A stretch of 64,000 bases of DNA, taken from assembly GCA_040954595.2 (NCBI GenBank), contig CM082588.2, positions 992,001 to 1,056,000 of the forward strand, read 5' to 3'. How positions within the stretch are numbered: position 1 is the stretch's first letter; every line of letters begins with the position of its first letter. The DNA comes from Balanoglossus misakiensis. Lineage: Eukaryota > Hemichordata. Both the position numbers and the translations under genes were made by a program. Shown piece after piece: positions 50,201-62,119 of this stretch. Under the pieces are notes generated by a model. That model saw nothing but the letters and a program-made list of their open reading frames with translations, had not been told where the DNA came from and searched no databases.

Positions 50201-53200
50201 CTACATCCTGCCGTCTGCCAACGTTCATCCCTGAAATATTGTTGATTCAAATCTCGGTCAGTGGAAGCAATGCTATCATTCATGTTCAGATAATGTACTG
50301 TATGAAAAGAACATATTTCTCTAAAGAAAATCAGTAAAGCTCTTTAAACAATGAATCTTGGTAACAATCACATATACCAACTGCCCTTGTTGTAATATTT
50401 CCGCCAAAGTCGAAGTTATGATACAGATTATGAGGTACATTGCAAGAATCCATAATAGGAAATCAAATGAGAGGAACTGGTAAACTTACATATTAGCGAA
50501 ATCCAAATATGAACAGGCTATCCCATGATCCCTTGTTTCCCGTGTTGCCAAATCCTATGAATATAATGTCAATAAACGAATGGACATTTTGTAATGGTGT
50601 GTGGTAGTTGGTTACTAGTATTCGAAGTACAATGTACACAGACTTAGGTTTCTCCACACAAAAATCGCCTAGGATTATTTCTATAACTTTTTACACGTGT
50701 AAGATAACTCTTTTCTGCAGTCCGTACACATATTTACCTGTAACGTCAGAGAAAATGTTGCAGGAACACTGACGACGTCATCACAGTAGGCAAGAGTGGT
50801 GGACACGATATTACTGCCCAGAACTCTGTCGCTTTGCTGATCGCTTACTCCACGGTACAACACTCCTACTGTTACCATGGAAGCTAGAAAAATACACGAT
50901 AAATAATGAAGTGTTAGGCGTTGGTATATAGCATAAGACTATTAAGTTGTGGCCACCAACACAACGATAGTATTGTAAATGAAACCTTCCCAAACTTAGA
51001 GTTTTCTTCTGGATGTTACATGTACATGGTCACCCCTTGTTAGTCCGGAAACCATTTTGTATACATCATATATTGCTATATGAAATATTATTTATTTGTA
51101 ATTGCGTCACTTAGATGTCGTAACAAGTCAATTGACCTCCCTTTTCCATCCTTACCGTTGACATTACAATTGTCATTGATTGTTGGCATGACGATATCGA
51201 TCGTGTCATCGTCCCAGGCAACTTTATCACCGTCATCACCACCAAAAGACTGACTTGGAAATCTCCATTTTCTGTGAACGGTTTCCTTCTCTCGCGCTTC
51301 AATTTCCAGGTCTGAAAACAATCATATATGAGGAGGTTTAATCTTAGGTTGCCCATGGTACTTCTAAAATGTTTTTAAAATTTTCATAGTTTGATTTTGC
51401 TTGTTCAATTTTTAGTACGCGACCTGTCAAAGGTTACAGTAAAACATAATGTCCAGAACAAAACGCGCAAACCATTTTGATGATAAAGCGACGTGTGGAA
51501 GAAATAATCATATTGCTTACATATTGAATCCGTCGAAAGGCAAATGGTATCACCCACTTGTAGCATTGACGAAATTCGTAACATAACTTCATCGATCGCA
51601 AACGGCACGTACGGAAATAAGTCTGGATGCTATAAATGGAAAGAAAATGTGGATTATATGAAAGTTCTATTGGACAATGTTAGTTAACACCAACTGTAAA
51701 TTTCACAAAACAAATGACACATAATCATACCTCCCGCAGTATGTCTGTTGATTGCTGAACAATTATCTGCAAGTAAAAATATTAAACTTGAGTTTATCAT
51801 AAGTATAAAGTTTCAACATTATTGACACTCGAAAGAATGAATATCCATGATAAAAATGGTAAAGAAATACATATACTTCATGTTTCTGTAGAGATGACTC
51901 CAATTTTCCAGTCTGGGAGTCGATAATAATGATTTTAGGGTTAAACGGGTTACGGACAGAAATGTAATACATGCATACTTACATTTATCATTTCCAATAT
52001 TATCTGTAAATTATTGGATTTGTTGACAAGTTGTACCTCCTCCAATAGGTAAAGAAATGATATCTTCATTTCTGTGTCGTTTGATAGCGACCTACTCCAC
52101 CCATATTGTCTCCTGTCTATTGTCACGCGACCTGGTTCGGGCTCAGTTGGAAACCTGGACGAAGCGGTACTGTCAGTTGGTACAAGGGTTGGAATTTTAT
52201 TTGTCTGGAGCATTGCGTTTGTTGTCATGGCACGGGTCCGTGATGATGAATCGTTGGCCTCTGATGATGTTTCATTAAATCCACTAGGCGTACCGGGTGC
52301 CGTGTTTGGTGTTATCGGTTCGACACTTGTTGCTTCTGAAACAAAGCAAAAGACAGCAGCGCACCAAATTTGAGACTGTGCTTGTTTGCAGGAGTCACAT
52401 TGTTTGAAAATTGTGGACCTCTTTCCCGAATGGTAACCAATTAAAGGACATATGCTTTATTTTTAATCTCATAAGGCGTATTATTAATGTAGACTCCTTC
52501 GATTTAGCGTCTATCGCAGTTTGATGTTAATTTGTAAGTATCACAAGATAGAGTAGACACATTTTTTCTGGCAATGTGTTGCATGTTCGAGATTTAGATG
52601 TCGTCGGAAGTTTTGTCTTACCTGCTTCAACAGCCACCTTACAAATGTAAGGATTTCCCGCATCACAGTTATCGTCACGCCAAAGGTAATTTTCGGATTG
52701 TTTCAGATAAGCACACTGTTGTCCACGAGGATAACTGCCTTCCCAGTCCCAGTTGGTCCACGTGGCTGACACATCGCTAGAATTTGGATAGGACCAATTC
52801 CACGCGCCGTTCAGGTCTAGATCAGTCAGACCAAACCAATAGTCGCTAGAACCCACCGTTGCGATAATCCTTTCTATGTACTGCTGCTCGGCAGCATCTA
52901 AAATATCTGTCAAGTAACCGCCATTTCGAAAAATGGTGTTCTCGCACATATCTCTTGCTTCTGGCTGCCGGAGTTTGTGGCTTCTTGAAAAGAAGTAACA
53001 AGCTCCGTTATCAGGATTCAGAAACATATCTTGTCCGTTGCAATCAACTGCAATAGAAGATAGTAGAGAAGCATGACAAAACATTGCCATTGAAATTTGT
53101 TCTGTTTTTGAAGGATAGTACCATTACCTCCCAGTCAGCATCGATCGTAACAGACTCCAAACAATTATAAAACGAGTCTCGCTCCTTCTTTGAGACGCCA

Positions 53201-54668
53201 TCCCCATATCCACATTCTATCTGACCCATCGAAGAAAATGTGAAATACTAGTGTCTATTGATCGCGAACAGATCGCGAACAAACCATCGCGCGCCCCTTT
53301 TCTGAGAAACATTTATGAATCCATTTAGAGTTTTGAAAGTTCATCTGCTCAATCAATTTTGTTTCCGTTGGAAACCCGATGAACGCAGATGGAAACGTTA
53401 CAATGAGGTAAAAACCAGAATTTCCTATTTTCGGGGTCAATGGTTCGATTCCACGTCTCTATATTTATCAAAACCACAAAGGTGTATTTGTTTCAGGGGA
53501 AATTCAAAACCATTTTATTAGAGAATAAATCAGCGGGGTAGATATTCTTTATAAAGCATCATTTCTATAAAAAATGACCCCATTTTTGTCAGAAATTATG
53601 TGTAAGAAGATAATTAGAAGAAAACGACGAACAGTCACTCTTTGATGAAAACAATCATCACATAAATTTGGATTTGCAATTTCTGGTTACGCGGCTGTTA
53701 TTACCAGATTGGAAAGAGCTTAAAAGCGACTCTCGCCTGCAGTACAAAAAATCACCGATATTAGAAACTGGAATCTTTTGTGTCAAGGGCGGAAGAAATG
53801 ATTAGTTACCTCCTGGATCATCGGGTGACATATTTTGTGCTATTGAATATGACGGCTATGTGATACATGGACGAGTGTAAGCCTATACGATCCGATTGTG
53901 TGATTGCTTTGCGTTTCACCACCTGGATAGTCAGTGTAGGGTTTTGCAGAACTGAATCCTATGATTTACTGTGAAGTTTGAGCACTTACGGACGACAGTA
54001 TTTAGTTACATTGCGCTAGCTGTGAATGGTACCTATCGCTGCACATAGCGGTATTATTGTCTAGCCTTAACCATCTTCTTCCAATTCGTAAGAACATGTA
54101 TTGGCGACCCACCCCCGTAAACTTAGAGAGTGTTACTAAAATAAACGCCATTTCTGGCAACTTTGCCAGATATGGGCTTAGAAAGAGCCAAGCTACCAGT
54201 GATCATTGTTTGCTGTATAAAAAAAATAATGAAAGAAGTAAGCGATCTCGGCTTCGTCGTATCGAAACACGAAAGAAAAATTAACAGTTTAGGCAAAACT
54301 CATTGAAACACACATATACTGTAGTTCAACCATAATAACATTTCTATTTAAAACTCAATCTCATTTTATCTATTCTCATTGGATTTGAAATCGTTAAATC
54401 AATCGACGTCATTCCGTAACATTTCAGTTTCTCAATTTAATTTCAACAAAAGCAATTTAGAATGTTGATGGTCTGCGATAATTACAGATCAGACAATCAA
54501 ACTGTCGATAATGGAACGAGATAGGATTTCTATTGCTGGTTAATATTTTTCTCGAAATGATACACAGTTCATAAAAAACGACTCACCTCCCAAAGCGCAG
54601 GACCAATTTTGCAAACTTGTTGTAAGAAGAATGTACGTCAGTACCCAGGAATATATTTTGATAACCAT
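47276..54668 (-). CDS. Adhesion GPCR with N-terminal C-type lectin domain
   Basis: 20 exons (minus strand): 54668-54587, 53047-52622, 52335-51983, 51766-51731, 51629-51521, 51311-51156, 50883-50738, 50554-50490, 50230-50113, 49986-49883, 49685-49580, 49428-49275, 49117-49051, 48855-48789, 48532-48441, 48286-48157, 48055-48014, 47828-47757, 47582-47475, 47344-47276; 833 aa. Signal peptide residues 1-26. The C-type lectin domain is about 28-165 (DYWFGLTDLDLNGAW, CAYLKQSENYLWRDDNC, YICKV) without a clear EPN/QPD sugar motif. A Ser/Thr/Pro stalk follows to about 250. The GAIN part has IAIDEVMLRISSML-type features, GSNIVSTTLAYC, PATFSLTLQ and CSYLDFAN. The GPS (about 465-492) reads RWQTAGC...CHCDHTTNFAVLL. 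The seven-helix part includes TAMFLWMLIEGVQLYR (TM3) and LLPLLGLTWVVGFFA (TM6). The tail is short and basic (RNAIQRKKHI). Ligand unknown. The last splice may be skipped, giving a different end at 47379. Confidence 0.9.
53048..54586. other. First intron of the adhesion GPCR
   Basis: 1.54 kb intron between the signal-peptide exon and the lectin exon. It is AT-rich. No coding exon, repeat array or RNA gene was recognised in it. Confidence 0.6.
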
Positions 54669-57600
54669 CGTGTCCCTGATAAACACAAACACTGAGATAA
54701 CAACGTTGACTCCTCTGTAAATATCTTCAACTTTCTACTGCTGCTCCGATGATGGGTTTAAAAGTACGACCAGTCATCCCTTGAAAACATCTTTACCATG
54801 AAAACAGCCGCTTTTGTTTCTATGGTGACCATGTAGAGAATCAGTCACATCGCCGACGCATTTAGATGGAATGTTCCATTTGGTTGGGTGGGTCACAGTG
54901 TGCCTTAATAGTACCATCTGCTCCCTGATACACAAACTTGTGCGTGTTGAACAAAAACGTAAACGACACATAGAAGTTGTCCACCCAAGATTATACACAG
55001 CAAGAGGAAAATCCAGAGGGTTGAATTGGTGTAACACATGACCTCTTATCTGTATATCACTGTTTCATTGTGGATAAATTTCGGCCTGTCCAAGAAGATG
55101 TGAGGAGGGTATTGTTTGTGGTGTAAAGAGCTATTAAACACACCATGGGTCTGTGAACGGGTTTGTTTGCAACCGATTGAGATTGACAGAATTGATATTC
55201 CCCGCCAAGTCGTGAAGTACCCACATCTCCGCTTTTAAATTGATAACAGAAAAAAATGTCAATGCTTATTCACTGATCGCGCACGACTCCCTTCTATGTT
55301 GCCGTTTCTTGATGATTTCCCCCAATTTATTCTCATCTTTTGTGCACGGGGATCTGGACAGGCGCGATTCAGCATGACTTGGCGTAGGACACAGGATAGC
55401 ATAGCCAAGCAATTGCTGTGCTTCTGAAAAGGGTGACGTCAAGTGTTTGACTTAGTGTCAAAACGCCCGCAAGCCTACAAGTCTACGAATAACCCAGAAA
55501 ATTGTTGACAAACGCGAGAAGTAATTATTTGCAATGAAGGCAAACCCTTTTAGTTTACCTGAAAGGTTTGCGTGCCGTGGCGCGCACAATTAATGTTATA
55601 GTTGGTAACAGACAGCCTTGCAAAGGTTAGATTCTCCCTGATTAATCGAATAGTTGCGCAAACCTGATAATAAGATTTCAAAATAAAATACATAACGACA
55701 TCAAACAGGATGTAGCCGTGTTTCTAGTCGACCGGGAATCTATTAAAATATCGTTATTAGATTTCAATTGAAGATTATAAGTTTATCGGGCTAAGGTTGA
55801 AATCCCATGTGAATAAGATATTTCATAAATTCAACAGTGGATTATGTCGGATACAATATTTGTCAGATACGTTTTTTCTACTCGCCCAAGAGCGAGAGGC
55901 CTACAGTGTTGGCTGGCATGCAACCTGATTTCAATTGGCCTCAGAGGACATTTTATTTTACGTTTATTGAGCGAAGGGGTGGACTGTTTGATATACGGGA
56001 GGGCCCAGGAGCTGGAGCTGGAGAAAGAGAAGTTATTCCAAAGTTCATACCATTTCTTCAAGCCCCCTCTCCATATCGATTGGGGTCATCCCTAATTAAT
56101 TTTTACTTGGTATGTACTTAATCTAGAATCAGTTATTGATTCTCAATTCAATTCACAACCGTAGCTCTTTCTAATATGATTTTACTGTGAGGATTTCAAG
56201 CGAGAACAAAATCATTCTTTATGTGCAACCATCTTGCGAAGATTACAAAACAATCTATTTGGTGTGTCTTCAATCCGCCGATAGTGTCTACAAAAAAGCC
56301 TCGTCTTTGGAACCTGTGTGCATAAGTGCTGTGCAAGTTTTCATCGCCATGGAGACGGGTTTCTGTGACAACAAGGAAAAACGGTGATTGCCTGCATGGT
56401 TTCAGCCAAATAGAAATCCTGCCACAGAAAACACACAACCAATCCGTAACACTGCAAATTCGTTAATCGCATTTTCTCTCGTTTTCCATTAACTCGCCAT
56501 CACACCATGCCCTATAAAACGAGAATGGGAATGAGACCCAACCGTAGATTTTAGGGCGTTGCGTAGTGAGCTCAAGCCATGGGAATAACGATGTATTCTG
56601 AACTTCCTTTAATGCCGTATGCCCCTAATTTTTTTCTGCCTGTGCTTAAGAACAAGTGACAGCATAAGACTGTCTTCCATACGGAACATTTCGTGATTTT
56701 TAATATCAATTTGGAAAAGTGTGAACATTTTCTGTACGCCAGCCCTGTGTATGAATAGCTTTAGGTCATTGCTAGCTTGCGATATCCCTCTTCCAGATAA
56801 AAACAAATTTAAAGAAATAATGGCTGGCTGAGATTGAAAGCGCAGCACAAATCAAACCATTCCCCAAATCATAGGCGTCAAAGATGATCGCAGTGACGTT
56901 CGGTGTTGATATCGGGCGCAGGTTAATGTATGATTCGCAGGACAATAGCATACGGCCTTGTTGAGATTACAGTCCCTACTGCTGGAGGAAATTAAAAATC
57001 GCGATATTTCCGTTTCAATCATTAAGTGATTTTTTTCCATCCCGCGTACTTCACGAAATGATTTGGAAAATGCGTTTTAAGAGTTCCAGTTTCATCCCGC
57101 CGTTAAAATGTGAATGTTGATCATTTCCACGGAAATCGGACGCGACAAGCAGTCAATCGGTTGTGAATGGTCTAAGAGAAAAATTTTCATGAGAGAAATA
57201 GAAGAGATGAAGTAAAAGAAACACACAGATTCGAAATGCCGTCAGAAATTCGATCAAGTTCGAAAATAGGCGTTATACTGTTGAAGACGACATCAATACT
57301 TGTGCCTAGTCGCCTGAATTGATTTTCTGTGGAAAATAATGGGAAATTGCGCAGCGATTCAGTCAATATCAGAAGTGCCAACTGTTCTTCGGAGATTCTA
57401 CATACCTGATCAAAATCTATAAAAAGACTTTTGAATCTCCCCATCTCCTTGGTGAAACAGGCGGTCCTGCTGAATGAAGTAATAATTAAGATTTTCCAAC
57501 CCGAAAGTTAAAAAAGGAACCGAACTGTGGATTCAATATTCTTATTGAAAAACTTGACAGCATCATTTTATTGTTCTGCTTTTGCAGCTCCTGTACCGTG

Positions 57601-59089
57601 AAATATTGTGAACAATATCTTCATCAATTGACAGTCAACAGATATAGTCACAGAAATGTCTGACATACAGACTAAGTTCTATCAAAGGAAGAAGGGACAA
57701 CCACAAACACAGCTTCAATCCAACAATCAGCGAAATGCAACTTAAATTCCCGACGCCGGTGACGTCATCATGACGCATCTAAAATAGATTTCCTCAAAAT
57801 AACTGGCAGGTAGATTAGCCACATAGTGTACGTCGTGTTGAACTCTGAACAGACCAATGTCGAAGGGAAGACTTCTCAAGGATAAGACATTTGATTAGGT
57901 TGAAAGTGAAACCCGTGATGGAAAAAATAACTATACTTTATTGTCGTCTGTTCTCCATTTCCTCTTATTCCCTTGATTAAACAAGTCTCGACCGTCAAAA
58001 AATAAAGTTGAAGGAAAGTCGCGTATCCTCCGGTACTGAGCGGGCATGCCCGTAAACACGATTGCTTCAAAATAAGTGTACGTCATCAACTCAGAAAACT
58101 CCCATTTTAGCAGTTATTGACGCAAAAGCGTCCTCACCCATTTCCACGTGATTTCTTTCTGTACAGTTATCATATTTATGTCAATTTTGTCATTACTTCA
58201 GGATAAATTACACGTAAATGTGAAAATAGCTCGTATTTTCGTTTCACTTCACTTCTGATCTCAAGATTGGTTACGAATGTGTTGTTCCCATAATCATTGA
58301 AAAGTTAAGTTTATTTGAAAACCAGGACGTTTCTTCATTTTTCTCCCTTTCTCCGGGATATGTACACGAAAGAGTGATGTCGCATCCTAAAGACCGCAGG
58401 GATGATTGACGAATGAATCGTAGTTCCAAAATTTGGCTCCCAATCCGTTTGTCACAAACGGCAGATCACCCCCGGGACGCTGTTGAACACAAATAATTGT
58501 GCTCGTAATAACCCTACTGCCAACATTACACGCGTGTGTCAGATAATGTCAAGCAATCGTGTGGTACTTGATTAAACGCCAACCAGTTTGCAATTACTTG
58601 ACGGAAACTGTAATCAGTATGCGCAGATGTTAGAATATTAAAACTTGGAAAGGTCGAATGCCAACTTTCTGTAATCATTTGTCGACAGACTGAGCCTGGC
58701 TTGATACTGACAGCTGTCTACCGATAGACAGTGTACGCATCAGCAGCACGACTTCGCCTTTTCTAGGACCCTTGTACTTTTTCCTTCTTGAAACTACAAA
58801 GTCGACATCTTTTAATGGCAAAAGTTCTTGCTTGACGAAGTCCTGAATAGTGATTTAATGATTCATCTGTGTGTCTGAGAAACGTACCTACGGTTTTATC
58901 AAACAGTACAGTAACCCCACATTTCTGGGAGGTTTAGTAATCAATGTAAACTCAATATACAATGTACCGCATTGCAGAAAAATCATTGTTCTCGCTATAA
59001 AAGATATTATATATAAGACTGATATATCTTAGAACGTATCAGGGCGCCCTCTATAGTTATAAGCAGGATGCAAACATATGAGATTAAAA
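54669..59089. other. 4.4 kb divergent intergenic region, adhesion GPCR / PAAF1
   Basis: The largest gene-poor block in the window. It presumably holds both promoters. A consensus CRE (TGACGTCA) lies at 57760-57767, followed by CATGACG. No protein-like open frame with splice borders was found. It is otherwise unremarkable AT-rich sequence with CpG-richer spots near 54840, 55350 and 58430. Confidence 0.5.
57760..57767. promoter_or_regulatory. Consensus CRE palindrome
   Basis: TGACGTCA, the full CREB/ATF site, lies 1.3 kb upstream of PAAF1 and 3.1 kb upstream of the GPCR start. A match to an 8-mer is weak evidence alone. Confidence 0.3.
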
Positions 59090-59662
59090 ATGGCAGCGCG
59101 CATGATAATACAATGTGACTGGGATGATGCTTTGAGGTAAGGATTGGTATCAGTAAAGTTTCCATCTTGTGAGTTTAGGGGTCTTCTCCACGTTTTCATG
59201 TATAAGGGGCGTGCGGGGATTTGTGGTACCTCATTTATAAGCACACTATCATGGGTAACTCGCTAGCTGCTATGCTTTGCTAAAACATGACTAGCCGTGT
59301 CCTGAAGTAAATCGAGTGGTTACCCTGAATGACCCGGCGAGCGAGTGTCCGGCTGTGGCTGAAGTGCCGCCTCGTCCCCAACTCCGAGGCGTCACAGCCG
59401 TAGCCGGACACTTGTTTTGGACAATCTCATTCTCAGTAGGGGTGGTTTGGTCATCATGTTCTTTTAATTGTGTATTTCAGGGAGGCAGAGGGCCATGCCT
59501 GGATATCCTTCAATAAGATTGGTAAGTATCACCATGGAGATATTGGGATAGTAGCTTAGGGGAGGGTGTGTGTGTGTGTGTAAATCCAACAGAAGTTGAG
59601 AACAGAACAAATATGGGCATTATGTTTCAATGACTAACAAGATTCTGTCAAGATGCTGATGC

Positions 59663-59742
<80 letters not shown>

Positions 59743-60885
59743 ATGGTGGCGATGATGGTGGCGATGATGGTGATAATGGGCTTGTTGGTTATTCTGTAGG
59801 CCACCCGAGTGTTCATGGAGAACTGAAGTCACAAGGCCTCAACTCGGACAATATTCCTGTTGTTGTGGGATCTGAAGGGTTTCAAGTTGGTGAAGTTACT
59901 GAGGTATGGTCAGGGATTTTCTTTGAATTGTCATGAAATTGTATGTTTTCTGTAACCATATTCCACCACTATGATTCAGTTCCAATCCATTCTTTCTGAT
60001 TGGTTCTATAGTCACTTGCAAATTTTTACTCAAGAAGTACTGATACTGATAATGTTTGTTAATGTTTGCCATGGGTCTTCTTTTCTCAGAGGTCATTGAT
60101 GGTGTCATATCCAGATGAGCCAATCACAGCCAAGTTTGTCTCCCCAAGTAAATGTTACCGTGGGTTACACCAGAAAAGCGTAAGCTACCTTAGATATTTT
60201 CACAAGTGCCACCAATATGTCTTGAAGTCTGTCTCAGTGGATCAGAAAGAAAATAATGTAAAGTTTTTTATTTCCTTGATAGATCGTCAGTCTTGATATT
60301 TCTTCTGGAGGTGCTCTGGGAGTTTCTGCTGCAGGAGATGATGGACGTTTGTTGGTGTGGCAGACCAGTGATGGCGCAGTTCGGGTGAGTCTTCAATTTG
60401 ACCAAGCTACCACTGGTGGCGCTGTTCAGGTGCCAAATATGCTGAATCACAGTCTTTGAGGAGGACTTTGCAGACACTTAAAATTGCAGTGCTGCTCTCA
60501 GGGCAGCCAAGCATGTACACAACATTCAATGACGTCACAAATTATTCAATAAAAGTCCCGCATATTAGTGCCCTAAAACTGCCAATGGCTGGACCCAAGC
60601 TTCTGCAGATTCCCCTGACAGAACCATCTTTGCTAGTTATTAAATAAATGAAGCCTAAAAGAATGCTCAGGTTTTGAGAGAATGGTTCATGTTTCTATCA
60701 ATTTCCTTTTCTGTTGTTTTCAGAGAGAACTAAAAGGTCACGTTGGAGATGTGAATTGTTGTAGTTTCTTCCCATCTGGAATTGTTGTTGTCAGTGGAGG
60801 GTCAGATATGCAGGTGAAGATTTGGTCTGTTGAAGATGGTAGTTGTCCTGTCACTTTGAAGGGCCATACTGCAGGTGGGTCTCAT

Positions 60886-60922
<37 letters not shown>

Positions 60923-62119
60923 TACGTATTGCAGTTAAAGGTATACAGTCACCTCAAAATTACATACGCCCATATATGGCTGAAATGGCGTATTTGAGGG
61001 TTCTAAAGAACATATGGTGGCGCTGTTTTTTTGCGTGTGCCACCCACTGAAAATCTGTGATTGGCTTGATCCCAATTTGCCATGGTTACTATTGCTAATT
61101 TTCCATAGGTGACCGTATACCTTTAGAGCCTGCTTATCTTTTTGTATTTTTTCAGTATGATGATTTTTAAATCAAAAGCACTGTGAAGCTGTGATTATAG
61201 CTGGATATTTGTGCATTATATTCCTGCAGGTGTCACAGACACAGCCATTATCGACAGAGGTCGGAATATTGTTTCTTGTAGTCGTGATGGAACAGCCAAA
61301 CTCTGGGACTGTGGAGAGTCTACCTGTCTGGCGACGGTGGTGCAATGTGACTGTTATATCAACGGATGTGATCTTGGTGTTGCTAATAATTCCGTCAATC
61401 TAGGAAGTCCACAAAGTTCAGCCAGTAAGTTGGTGCTAGTTTGTAATTCCCACAAGATTTGCATGCTAAATATTTTTGTGATGGTCGATTTAGAAGGCCT
61501 GCTATTTGAGCTGGTATATTGTTCTTGTAGGTGAAAGAGAAATAGGTACAGAGGGGAAGATTTTATTGCTGGCAAGAGAAGATGGAACTCTTCAAGGAAT
61601 AGGTTTACATAGTAGACAGTCGGTAAGATTAAAATGTAAACTTTTTTGTGTTCAGTTTCAAAAAAGACTGCTAAGCCAAACAACTAATGGGCTTTATCAA
61701 CAGCAACTTAATGTAATTTCTATTTGTAGCAAAAGATACTGAGATATTTTTGCCGTTCCTGATCTTTTTTGGCAGATATTTGAATTTTCTGGTTCAGCAG
61801 CGTTTAATTGTTGTGCAGTGTTGTCGTCGACTCATATGATTGGTGGAACACAAGATGGCAACATTTACATCCTGGACATTAGGAACCCCAGGTACTTTGA
61901 AATAATTTTTTTTTAAATTTTGTTTTGGGGGCTCTCACTGGTAAGGCTTCATGAAGAAATATTGGGACAGGGCAATGAAGAGAAAGGTGTAGAATGTTTG
62001 TGATGTAGAGGGCGCTGTTTTTTTCTTTTTTTTCAGTGTCCCCTACAAAGTAATACAAAAGTCAAGGTCGCCAGTGCTGTGCCTATCAAGTTACAACAAT
62101 GGTTTTATTGCAAGCACAG
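59090..62119 (+). CDS. PAAF1: PAAF1, proteasomal ATPase-associated factor (WD repeats); 3' incomplete
   Basis: WD40 protein that binds 19S proteasome ATPases and controls 26S assembly (family knowledge). Exons: 59090-59136, 59481-59521, 59800-59903, 60090-60179, 60283-60384, 60724-60874, 61230-61424, 61531-61622, 61776-61891, 62037-62119; 340 codons so far (human 392 aa). MAARMIIQCDWDDALRE and EGHAWISF match the N-terminus. The WD repeats follow: VSLDISSGGALGVSAAGDDG...LLVWQ; GHVGDVNCCSFFPSGIVVVSGG...VKIWS; DTAIIDRGRNIVSCSRDGTAKLWDC. INLGSP-, IGTEGKILLLARED- and GTQDGNIYILD-like blocks come next, ending VLCLSSYNNGFIAS. The last donor (GTAAGA at 62120) is good, but the expected exon(s) for the final repeat (about 50 residues) were not recognised in 62120-64000. 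Confidence 0.93.
59343..59413. repeat. Strong GC-rich hairpin in PAAF1 intron 1
   Basis: The left arm (59343-59374) begins GTGTCCGGCT and ends GCCGCCTCG. The right arm (59385-59413) begins CGAGGC and ends AGCCGGACACTT. They pair over about 27-29 bp with a few mismatches and a small bulge around a loop of about 10 nt. The GC content far exceeds the flanks. It has pre-miRNA-like dimensions, but a mobile-element remnant is equally possible. Confidence 0.7.
59652..59776 (+). repeat. Compound (CTG)n(GAT)n(GTG)n microsatellite
   Basis: About nine CTG units pass into about sixteen GAT units and then GTG/GCGATGATGGTG units, inside PAAF1 intron 2, ending about 25 bp before the exon at 59800. Likely length-polymorphic. 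Confidence 0.95.
60886..60919 (+). repeat. Poly(G) tract of 34 bases
   Basis: 34 consecutive G bases in PAAF1 intron 6, 12 bp after the donor at 60875. It could form a G-quadruplex in the transcript or DNA. Its true length is uncertain because such runs are hard to sequence. Confidence 0.9.

Noticed and set aside
54057-54284. Basic 75-residue plus-strand frame in GPCR intron 1
   Set aside because: It ends in simple Lys/Arg codons with no splice-supported extension or homology.
54774-55037. 87-residue minus-strand frame upstream of the GPCR start
   Set aside because: No convincing splice or domain signal; it could be 5'UTR but the signal-peptide exon at 54668 is a better start.
59620-59832. 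Minus-strand His-rich and Gln-rich open frame
   Set aside because: It is the reverse reading of the CTG/GAT/GTG microsatellite in PAAF1 intron 2.
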